DNA of 64,000 nucleotides. Source: Leptolyngbya sp. NIES-3755. Its GTDB lineage: Bacteria; Cyanobacteriota; Cyanobacteriia; Leptolyngbyales; Leptolyngbyaceae. Numbering within the stretch: the first letter of the stretch is position 1; each line of letters starts with the position of its first letter. The position numbers and the translations under genes were made by a program. This document shows positions 25,508 through 32,473 of the stretch, piece by piece. The notes beneath the pieces were generated by a model. The model had not been told where the DNA came from. It made no database searches and saw nothing but the letters and a program-made list of their open reading frames with translations. The stretch lies in NCBI GenBank assembly GCA_001548435.1, contig AP017308.1, positions 3,233,030 to 3,297,029 of the forward strand, read 5' to 3'.

Positions 25508-26680
25508 CTAATTCCTCACACCAGAAACACAGCGAAACCCTGAAAAGATTTCTCGGACGTGCGGATAATACCAGTTTCGGAAGGTGTTTCGCATCGCCCA
25601 AGGAAAAGTGACGGAGCTGCCCCCTTTGAGAACTCGATGAGCACGATCGAAGTAAGTTTGGGAATAGCCTGGATAGGGATAGCTTTCAAAGTTGGGATAA
25701 GCTTCAAACCAAGTCGTTGTCCATTGCCAAACTTCACCGAGCATATTTTGGAATTGGGCGGCTTTTTCCCATTCGGCTTCGGTTGGTAGTCGTTTTCCTA
25801 CAAATTTTGTGTAAGCATCCGCCTCATACCAACTCACACCACAAACGGGAGAATCTTCGCTGCGGTGGGGATGGGTTGTGCCCCCTAAATCCCCCATTCT
25901 GGGAGACTTTGAAGAGTGGGGATAGTATAGAGGATGTTGGATTGCGTTTTCTTGAACCCAGTTCCATCCTGCATCTGACCACCATTGCGGGTTTTGGTAG
26001 CCTCCCGCCTCAATGAACGATCGATAGTCTGCATTTGTCACAGGATATCGATCGATCCAATACTCTTCTAAATAAACTTCATGCGGCGGACGCTCATTAT
26101 CCTGAGCCTCGATCGCATCGCTTCCCTGAACAGACGAACCCGCCGGAATCAAAACCATTTCCCCCCGATCCTGAAACTCTCTCGCTTCAAAGTCCCCCAC
26201 TCGTGGGGGATTTAGGGGGCTTCCACCCGCCCCCCGCAACTCCAATAACGCAAGCACGATCGACAGGGTTTCCGCATGTTGGCATTCATGTTGCAGCAAC
26301 CATTTCCACAATCGTTCCTGCTGATCTAAAGGCGCGATCGCTAAATAATCAAAGACTTTCGATCGCACTGTTTCCAAATAGTCCAACACAACCGGAATCT
26401 CAGGCAATCGAACGCGATCGCACTTCGGCATTCCATCCTGAGCAAACAAGCGATGATACTCAGGAAATACAGGCGGATACCCTGCACATCGCTGCAAAAT
26501 CCAGAGCGCTTCAGTATAAGCAATATGTCCCACATGCCACCCGATCGGACTGAAATCAGGGTGGGCTTGAGTGCAAAACGCTTCATAATCCAGCGATTGA
26601 ATCAGAGAGAGCGTTTTCGATCGACACTGCTGCATTGAGTGTCGCACCTCAGATCGGAGTGATATCTGGCTCAAAGTCAT
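25508..26680 (-). CDS. egtB: Sulfoxide synthase EgtB with two repeat-derived inserts
   Basis: 390 residues. The N-terminal DinB-type domain has the iron-binding GWHVGH (48-53) and the HECQHAE motif (131-137); the C-terminal formylglycine-generating-enzyme fold has GEMVLIPAGSS, YWIDRYPVTN, VCGVSWYEADAY, RLPTEAEWEKAA, GEVWQWTTTW and SGFRCV. The non-haem iron enzyme joins hercynine to a cysteine-derived thiol and oxidises it. Two inserts, about residues 154-166 (SPLNPPRVGDFEA) and 256-267 (SKSPRMGDLGG), are translated dispersed repeats. The ATG at 26680 lies inside egtC; an ATG at 26635 has a better ribosome-binding site (GAGGTG) but drops conserved helix. Confidence 0.92.
   Translation of the reverse strand: MTLSQISLRSEVRHSMQQCRSKTLSLIQSLDYEAFCTQAHPDFSPIGWHVGHIAYTEALWILQRCAGYPPVFPEYHRLFAQDGMPKCDRVRLPEIPVVLDYLETVRSKVFDYLAIAPLDQQERLWKWLLQHECQHAETLSIVLALLELRGAGGSPLNPPRVGDFEAREFQDRGEMVLIPAGSSVQGSDAIEAQDNERPPHEVYLEEYWIDRYPVTNADYRSFIEAGGYQNPQWWSDAGWNWVQENAIQHPLYYPHSSKSPRMGDLGGTTHPHRSEDSPVCGVSWYEADAYTKFVGKRLPTEAEWEKAAQFQNMLGEVWQWTTTWFEAYPNFESYPYPGYSQTYFDRAHRVLKGGSSVTFPWAMRNTFRNWYYPHVREIFSGFRCVSGVRN
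25880..25914 (-). repeat. Degenerate CCCCCTAAATCCCCC palindrome translated within egtB
   Basis: The first 17 bases equal the arm of the perfect palindrome at 22618; the other half has decayed to TGGGAGACTTTGAAG. Read in the coding direction it starts CTTCAAAGTC and ends GATTTAGGGGGC. It contributes the peptide KSPRMGDLGG in frame. Confidence 0.9.
26185..26220 (+). repeat. Second CCCCCTAAATCCCCC-type repeat within egtB, opposite orientation
   Basis: On the plus strand it starts CTTCAAAGTCCCCCACTCG and ends TGGGGGATTTAGGGGGC, nearly identical to the minus strand of the copy at 25880-25914, so the two copies are inverted relative to each other. It encodes SPLNPPRVGDFEA in the linker between the two EgtB domains. 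Confidence 0.92.
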
Positions 26681-27431
26681 GATCAACGGTCAACAAACAG
26701 CGATCGGGCAATGCTTTCCACTTTCCCTCAAAGATCGGTTCTGAGGCAATCAGTACAGAGTCAGGAAAATTTGGATCATTCTGCAAATAATAAAGTGTTG
26801 GAGTCTGAACGCCTTGAGCATACCGAGAAGCGACCAATTGATAGCCATCACTCAAAATCAGATTTGCAGAAAACGGAACTTGATGTTTTTCAGCCAATTC
26901 CGTCAGCACCTTTAAAGTTCGGTGCAACGCATCGGTGAGACTAGCACTAGATTCCAATTCATCAATCACAGTCGCAAAGATATGTTCCGAATCGGTCAAT
27001 CCTTGCACTAATTGATACGCCAGATCACTCAAGCGATCGCGCATCGGACGATACAACGTTTGGCGAAAGTCTTTAATAAATCCGTTGTGCAATCCCATAA
27101 TCGACGCATATTGAAACGGCTGAGTGTTGCTTAAATCCGTTGCCAATCCTGCTGTTGCACTCCGAACATTTGCCAACACACAGCCCGATTCGACATACCG
27201 ACTCAAACTCTGCAAATTCACATCGTTCCAAATCGGTAAAGTGCTGCGATAGGTAAACGGTTCAGCTTCACGAGTGGCATGATACCAACCGACTCCAAAG
27301 CCATCCGCATTCATCGTACCTGCCGTCATTTCTTTAGGCTCATAGCTTTGCACGACGAGAGAATGATCCGATTGAGAAGTTAAGCGATCGAGCAACACAG
27401 GTCGCCCTAGATAACCAAGCAAACGACACAT
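26649..27431 (-). CDS. egtC: Ergothioneine biosynthesis glutamine-amidohydrolase EgtC
   Basis: 260 residues. A class-II glutamine amidotransferase fold begins with the nucleophile Cys2 (MCRLLGYLGRP), then GTMNADGFGVGWY, LANVRSATAG and MGLHNGFIKDF. EgtC removes the gamma-glutamyl group from gamma-glutamyl-hercynylcysteine sulfoxide. Its presence implies that EgtB here uses gamma-glutamylcysteine, as in mycobacteria, although genes for EgtA and the lyase EgtE are not in the window. It is the first gene of the operon, and its 3' end overlaps egtB by 32 bases if egtB starts at 26680. Confidence 0.93.
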   Translation of the reverse strand: MCRLLGYLGRPVLLDRLTSQSDHSLVVQSYEPKEMTAGTMNADGFGVGWYHATREAEPFTYRSTLPIWNDVNLQSLSRYVESGCVLANVRSATAGLATDLSNTQPFQYASIMGLHNGFIKDFRQTLYRPMRDRLSDLAYQLVQGLTDSEHIFATVIDELESSASLTDALHRTLKVLTELAEKHQVPFSANLILSDGYQLVASRYAQGVQTPTLYYLQNDPNFPDSVLIASEPIFEGKWKALPDRCLLTVDHDFEPDITPI

Positions 27432-27480
27432 AGATAATAGTAAGGAAGCGAACTGATCAAATGTGACACAAATTCTCAGG

Positions 27481-27861
27481 TTATGGTTTCAACCGCCAAG
27501 CAGAGATCGCTAAACAAGCCCAACCGACCATAAATGCCGTTCCACCGATCGGAGCGACTGCACCCAGAATCTTTACACCAGAAAGTGAAAGTGCATAGAG
27601 ACTGCCTGAAAACAACACAATTCCTATGATGAATGCAATTCCTGAAGCGGTTAATAGTGGATTTGCAAAATTAGTTTGGGTGATGAAAAAAGCAACTAAG
27701 ATTAATGCGATCGCGTGATACATCTGATACCGCGCTCCCGTCTCAAAAATTTCTAAAGCTCGATCGTCTAATTTTGCTCTCAAGGCATGAGTCGCGAATG
27801 CACCCCCCGCAACTGAAATTCCCGCCAGAATTGCGCCTGCTGATAAGAAGAATTGCGCCAT
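27481..27861 (-). CDS. DUF423 membrane protein
   Basis: 126 residues from the ATG at 27861. Four hydrophobic segments make up nearly the whole protein: FFLSAGAILAGISVAGGAFA, YHAIALILVAFFITQ, ASGIAFIIGIVLFSGSLYAL and IGGTAFMVGWACLAISAW. The motif GAFATHALRAKLDDRALEIF and FETGARYQMYHAIAL is typical of DUF423 (YgdD). The function is unknown. A frame 28 codons longer exists, but its N-terminus is charged and unlike the family, and TTGGAAA stands before the chosen ATG. It is 49 bases upstream of egtC and could be the first gene of that operon. Confidence 0.85.
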   Translation of the reverse strand: MAQFFLSAGAILAGISVAGGAFATHALRAKLDDRALEIFETGARYQMYHAIALILVAFFITQTNFANPLLTASGIAFIIGIVLFSGSLYALSLSGVKILGAVAPIGGTAFMVGWACLAISAWRLKP

Positions 27862-28597
27862 TTTCCAATGATTTCGATTTGTTCTACTCGATGATTCTAG
27901 ATCTAGAGACAAAGCTCGATCGTTAACGTGAAGTTTCGTAAACAAAAATAAATCGATTCTGATCTATCAACAGAATCAAATTGAGCATGAATTCGATTAA
28001 TTCTGGTTACTTAAAAAGCAAATATCAACTCGAATCCAAACCACAGAGAATAGAGCAAACCTAATCCGAATAAAAGCTTAGCTTCGATAAACACAAGAGA
28101 TTCAATCCCGCATCTCATCGAGATTTCAAGCATTTTCAGACTTCATATAGTTTGCAATCAATTCTGATGATTAGCTAATACAAGTGAGAAGAATTACCTA
28201 AGAAAATAGTCAATAAAACAATCACAACAAAAACTTATCGAATCAATTGGATATTACTCTTATTGTTTTATTCCTACCCTCTTCAAGTTCACCATAAAAG
28301 GTTATAAACTGATTCTCATCGAAAGAAGAAACCTCGAATTTCTTCAAAACTTATTCCTCAATTGAATACTTGAACGCAGATACAAATGTCGTTCGGTTGC
28401 AGCTTCTACCCGTTTGTCCAAGCGCTAGAAAATGCGAGAAACTGTGCGGCTTTGCGTCCATCCGGTCGCGGAATTTGTGTTGGTAATTCAATCAATTCGT
28501 ACTCAGCTTAACTTTTCAAAGGCTGTCACTTTGGGATCGCTCCTGACGGCTTCCCATGTCAAAAAATAGCGATTTTGTTTGTTAGGAGATTCGTGTT
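27862..28597. other. AT-rich intergenic region upstream of the cmpA-like gene
   Basis: About 735 bases without a gene. The stretch 27950-28340 is markedly more AT-rich than its surroundings. 28390-28480 returns to normal composition and, on the minus strand, contains GGACGCAAAGCC and GGTAG...ACCGA, pieces resembling the c-di-GMP-I riboswitch (see findings). GTTAGGAGATTCGTGTT with TAGGAG is the ribosome-binding site of the cmpA-like gene. No NtcA or CmpR box could be made out with confidence. Confidence 0.5.
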
Positions 28598-29959
28598 ATG
28601 AGTCAGTATTCTCGCCGCCGATTCTTATTTACCGCAACTGCAACCGGATTTGGTGCAGTCTTGCTCAAAAGCTGCGTCGGCAATCCTCCAAGCTCCGGTG
28701 GTGGCAATGCCTCTGCTCCCGCCTCCCCTGGTGCTGTACCTGCGGTAAATCCAGGTAGCGGTGATGCTCCAGAAGTCACGACTGCACGTCTTGGCTATCT
28801 GCCGATTTTTGAAGCTGCACCCTTTATCGTTGCTGTTGAAAAGCAAATGTTTGCTAAATACGGCATGACCGATGTGCAAGTTCTCAAGCAATCTTCTTGG
28901 GGTGCATTGCGCGATAACATCGTCATCGGTGCAGGTGGCGGTGGAATTGATGGCGCACAATTCCAAATGCCCATGCCTTACGCGATCGCAGACGGCAGAA
29001 TCACCGATAACCGGAAAGTTCCGATGTACGTGCTGCTACAAACCTCGACGCAAGGAAACGGAATTGCGATCGCGAACAAGCACCTCGGCAAAAATCTTCA
29101 TGCTGACCTTTCCAAAGGCGGCGCGAACTACCTGAAAGAGCTTGCCGCGAAAGGCACTCCATTCACCGCAGCCTATACCTTCCCTGGTGCAAACCAAGAG
29201 CTATGGATTCGCTACTGGTTGGGAGCAGGCGGAATAAATCCTGATACCGATGTCAAACTGATCGTCGTTCCTCCCGCTCAAACGGTAGCGAACATGAAGA
29301 CCGGAACAATGGACGGATTCAGCACAGGCGACCCTTGGCCCTTCCGCATCTTGGCAGACAACATCGGCTTTATGGGCGCTCTAACCGCTCAAATGTGGAA
29401 AGACCACCCCGAAGAATACTTTGGCATGAGAGCCGATTGGGTAGACAAGCACCCGAAAGCTGCTAAAGCAATCATGAAGGGCTTAATGGAAGCACAACAA
29501 TGGTGCGACAAGCAAGAAAACCGCAAAGAACTCGCTCAAATTTTGGGCGGACGGCAGTACTTTAACCTGCCTGTGAACGTTCTCGAACCGCCGCTTGCAG
29601 GTCGGTACAACATGGGCGACGGTCAGCCTGAAATTAACGACACTGCAATGGGTCCGCTCTATTGGAAGGACAGCAAAGGCAGCGTGTCTTATCCCTATAA
29701 GAGCCACGATACCTGGTTCCTGACCGAGAACATTCGTTGGGGAATGATTCCAGCAGAAACCAATGTCAAAGAATTGGTGGACAAAACCAACCGGGAAGAT
29801 CTTTGGAAAGAAGCGGCAAAAGAAGCGGGAATCGCTGATGCAGACATTCCAAAAGAAACCACCCGTGGTGTTGAAACCTTCTTCGATGGCGTTAAGTTCG
29901 ATGCTGCCAATCCGACCGAATATCTCAAGAGCCTGAAAGTGAAGAAAGTCAACGTCTAG
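28598..29959 (+). CDS. CmpA/NrtA-family bicarbonate or nitrate binding lipoprotein
   Basis: 453 residues. The N-terminus has a Tat-like SRRRFLF and a lipobox ending at C26 (LLKSC), then a glycine/proline linker to about 60. The binding domain shows LGYLPIFEAAPFIVAVEKQM, DGAQFQMPMPYAIADG, TQGNGIAIANKHLG, FPGANQELWIRYWLGAGGI, DGFSTGDPWPFRI and PYKSHDTWFLTENIRWG, all shared by CmpA and NrtA. The carbonic anhydrase gene next to it favours bicarbonate (CmpA), but I cannot separate the two by sequence alone. No permease or ATPase genes follow, unlike the usual cmpABCD or nrtABCD operon. Confidence 0.9.
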   Translation: MSQYSRRRFLFTATATGFGAVLLKSCVGNPPSSGGGNASAPASPGAVPAVNPGSGDAPEVTTARLGYLPIFEAAPFIVAVEKQMFAKYGMTDVQVLKQSSWGALRDNIVIGAGGGGIDGAQFQMPMPYAIADGRITDNRKVPMYVLLQTSTQGNGIAIANKHLGKNLHADLSKGGANYLKELAAKGTPFTAAYTFPGANQELWIRYWLGAGGINPDTDVKLIVVPPAQTVANMKTGTMDGFSTGDPWPFRILADNIGFMGALTAQMWKDHPEEYFGMRADWVDKHPKAAKAIMKGLMEAQQWCDKQENRKELAQILGGRQYFNLPVNVLEPPLAGRYNMGDGQPEINDTAMGPLYWKDSKGSVSYPYKSHDTWFLTENIRWGMIPAETNVKELVDKTNREDLWKEAAKEAGIADADIPKETTRGVETFFDGVKFDAANPTEYLKSLKVKKVNV

Positions 29960-29968
29960 TCAAAGAAT

Positions 29969-30003
29969 GCGATCGCCCAATTTTCCCAGAGTTGTGCGAT
30001 CGC
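29969..30003. promoter_or_regulatory. HIP1-pair hairpin between the cmpA-like and carbonic anhydrase genes
   Basis: Two GCGATCGC octamers, each self-complementary, lie 19 bases apart right after the cmpA-like stop and can form an eight-pair stem. There is no T run, so it may stabilise the upstream message or attenuate read-through rather than terminate. Confidence 0.4.
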
Positions 30004-30056
30004 TCGTTCCAACCTGAGTCAAACCAGTCTTTCACCTGAACTAGGAGAAACCCCAG

Positions 30057-30848
30057 ATGAGTCGCATTAATGGTTTTGTGGGTCGTCGTAACTTGGTCAA
30101 ACTGATGGGATTAGCGGGAGCCAGTGCGGTGGTTGCAACTGCTTGTAACCAATCTCCGCAAGCTGGGCAACCTCAAGCTCAAACTCAAGCGCCTACTGCT
30201 CAACCTGTTGTCGATCCAGCAGAAGTGCAGAAAGTTGAGAAGCGCCCATTCGCGGACAACATGACACCGGATCAAGCGTTGGAACTGTTGCTGGCAGGCA
30301 ATAAGCGCTTTACCGAACAGAAGTCAGTTCATCCGCGTCAAAGCTTTGCACGGTTAACGGAAACCGGAGCCGATCAGTTCCCATTTGCATCGTTCCTCAG
30401 TTGTGCAGACTCACGGGTTCCAGTTGAAATCTTGTTTGATCAAGGGGTCGGTGACTGTTTTGTTGTCCGGGTGGCTGGAAACATTGCAACTCCTGAAGGC
30501 GTTGGAAGCTTAGAATTTGGCTCAGCCGTTCTTGGCTCCAGAGTCATTTTGGTGATGGGTCATGAAGGGTGTGGAGCGGTGAATGCGGTTTTGAGACAAC
30601 AGAAGCTCCCCGCAGAAAGTAAGATCGGATCGCTTGTGCCTTACATTCAGCCTGGAGTCGAAAAGGCGAAGGGTCAACAGGGGAATGATTTGGTCAATGC
30701 GATTAAGGATACGACGCTGGTGCAGGTTGAGACGTTGAAGAAGTCTCCGATTCTTGCAGGCTTGGTCAAGGAGAACAAGCTGAAGATCGTGGGCGCGTAC
30801 TACGACCTGGATACCGGAAGAGTCGAAATTCTTAAAGAGAAAGCTTAG
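30057..30848 (+). CDS. Tat-exported beta-carbonic anhydrase lipoprotein
   Basis: 263 residues. GRRNLVKLMGLAGAS gives a twin-arginine signal (R10-R11), with a lipobox VATAC ending at C30. After a Pro/Gln linker the beta-class core shows LSCADSRVP (C116, D118, R120), VVRVAGNIATPEGVGSLEF and VMGHEGCGAV (H169, C172): the zinc ligands and the Asp/Arg dyad are intact. It interconverts CO2 and bicarbonate on the outer face of the plasma membrane, like EcaB. It follows the cmpA-like gene by 97 bases in the same direction. GGAG about seven bases upstream supports the ATG. Confidence 0.92.
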   Translation: MSRINGFVGRRNLVKLMGLAGASAVVATACNQSPQAGQPQAQTQAPTAQPVVDPAEVQKVEKRPFADNMTPDQALELLLAGNKRFTEQKSVHPRQSFARLTETGADQFPFASFLSCADSRVPVEILFDQGVGDCFVVRVAGNIATPEGVGSLEFGSAVLGSRVILVMGHEGCGAVNAVLRQQKLPAESKIGSLVPYIQPGVEKAKGQQGNDLVNAIKDTTLVQVETLKKSPILAGLVKENKLKIVGAYYDLDTGRVEILKEKA

Positions 30849-30919
30849 AAAGTTTTAGCAGTTTGGAGTGTCGATACAAGTTCCTCCAAAGTGCGATCGA
30901 GTGTCCCAAAGGATAGCAT

Positions 30920-30968
30920 CAAGAGTGTGGAACGTCGAAAGACGGACTGTGCTCTTGTTTTCTTTTTT
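30920..30968 (+). terminator. Terminator after the carbonic anhydrase gene
   Basis: CAAGAG pairs with CTCTTG, enclosing a second stem CGTC-GAAA-GACG, and is followed by TTTTCTTTTTT. It closes the cmpA-like/carbonic anhydrase transcript. Confidence 0.8.
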
Positions 30969-31006
30969 GGGTGCGAGGTTAAATTTGTATCTGTCTCGTA
31001 CCCCTC

Positions 31007-32245
31007 TCATCGTCCCAATCTATTCGGTATCCCTTCACATCCGCCTGGAATTGTCCCACGAGTTTTTGCACCGCCCCAAGCGCAGCAATAATAGCGCTGA
31101 TCTTCCGTCATATCTTCCGCACCTGTGAAGTCTGCATTCTCAACCACTGCACCCGTATATGCTCCTGTTTTGAAATTCGGGGGTTCAGTACGGCTTCGAG
31201 GAGTAGCAGTTTCCGCTTTGCCATAGAAGAATCGAGTGCCACTTAAATCGGCTCCCCGCAAACTTGCACCACATAAAACCGTGCGAGAAAAATTCGTTTT
31301 GACTAAATCGCAATTCGTTAAATTCGCCCGAATCAAATTGGCTTCACTCAAATCTGTCCAGCGTAAATCGGTTCCCGAAAGATCCGCTGCGGCTAACATA
31401 ATGCCTAAATCAATCACGCGAATTCCATGTAAGCGATCTTCAGCATATCCACCCGTTCCATTCAGAATCGCCCGTCCTAACCGTGAATCTCGTTTGAGTG
31501 GAGACAGTAACTTGGCACGAGACAGAAATCGAATGATTTTTGCTTTTCCTGCTCCATCGACGCTGCTGAGAATTGCTGCCGTTCGTCCTTCTGCGATCGC
31601 TCTTTCTTGGGGCCAATCTTCCAGCAATCCCTCTTCATCCAAAACGAGATCCGAAATACCTTGGAAATACGTATCGATCGTTTGTTGCTGCGTAATCGTA
31701 TTTTGCTGAACGGTCAGCTCGATCGAGATAATGTACTGCCGCCACGCAATATAAACCGCCAAAACCGCAATTAAAATCTGCCCTAACGCCCCAAAGACTT
31801 CACCCAGCGCACCGATCGCGTCCCATTGCAAAGTATTGTACAACTCTCCTGCTGCTCGATCTGCGCCCGCCAGTTTCAGCAATCCGATCGCACCCACAAA
31901 CGCCCCGATCGACCCCAAAACAATCCCTTGATCTTGTTCAGTGAGAATTTCGATCACGATCGGCTTCACAGTCGGGTAGAGGATTTGAGCCGATAAAAGC
32001 AGCGTCACGATCGACCCTGCCAAAATAATCCAAAACTGATTGAGAACTAACCCGATCGACACCACCACCAACGCCACGATCAAAATTAGCGATCGAGACA
32101 GATTTGGAGAAGATCCAAATTGGGGCGGAGATTGATGGGCAGCCGTGCGTTCTCTAGAGATTTCGGCACGAGTGGGAACCGGGGAAATATCGGGCGCTGA
32201 ACCGTTCGTGGTGTGCGATGAAGTCAAGTTTGGATCGACAGACAT
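31007..32245 (-). CDS. Membrane-anchored pentapeptide-repeat protein
   Basis: 412 residues from the ATG at 32245. After a polar N-terminus (1-50) come hydrophobic segments (about 52-90 and 107-125, then GQILIAVLAVYIAWRQ at about 155-170), a soluble helical part (AILSSVDGAGKAKIIRFLSR), and from about residue 285 pentapeptide repeats of the A(D/N)LXX type: AADLSGTDLRWTDLSEANLI, RANLTNCDLVKTNFSRTVLC. The C-terminus has EDMTEDQRYYCCAWGG. Such right-handed beta-helix proteins with a membrane anchor are common in cyanobacteria; their function is not known. It is convergent with the carbonic anhydrase gene. Confidence 0.85.
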   Translation of the reverse strand: MSVDPNLTSSHTTNGSAPDISPVPTRAEISRERTAAHQSPPQFGSSPNLSRSLILIVALVVVSIGLVLNQFWIILAGSIVTLLLSAQILYPTVKPIVIEILTEQDQGIVLGSIGAFVGAIGLLKLAGADRAAGELYNTLQWDAIGALGEVFGALGQILIAVLAVYIAWRQYIISIELTVQQNTITQQQTIDTYFQGISDLVLDEEGLLEDWPQERAIAEGRTAAILSSVDGAGKAKIIRFLSRAKLLSPLKRDSRLGRAILNGTGGYAEDRLHGIRVIDLGIMLAAADLSGTDLRWTDLSEANLIRANLTNCDLVKTNFSRTVLCGASLRGADLSGTRFFYGKAETATPRSRTEPPNFKTGAYTGAVVENADFTGAEDMTEDQRYYCCAWGGAKTRGTIPGGCEGIPNRLGR

Positions 32246-32473
32246 GGGCAATGATGGATTCAGTTCATTATGCTTATCCTACTCGCTTCCCAGAAAGGCG
32301 ATCGGGGTCTTCTGGGTCAGCCCTTCGAGTATTGATCAAAATATTGCGTCATCATGCAAAAAATATTTCCGTAATGTGACAAAAATCGGCTGTTATGCCA
32401 TAAAATTCGTTCAACTTCTCAGAATTGCAGTATTACTAATTTTGTGTGATTGTGCGTGTGGAGTCTAAACAGT

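Noticed and set aside
27946-28597. NtcA or CmpR binding sites upstream of the cmpA-like gene
   Set aside because: No GTA-N8-TAC, and only loose TTA/TAA pairs that are expected by chance in AT-rich DNA.
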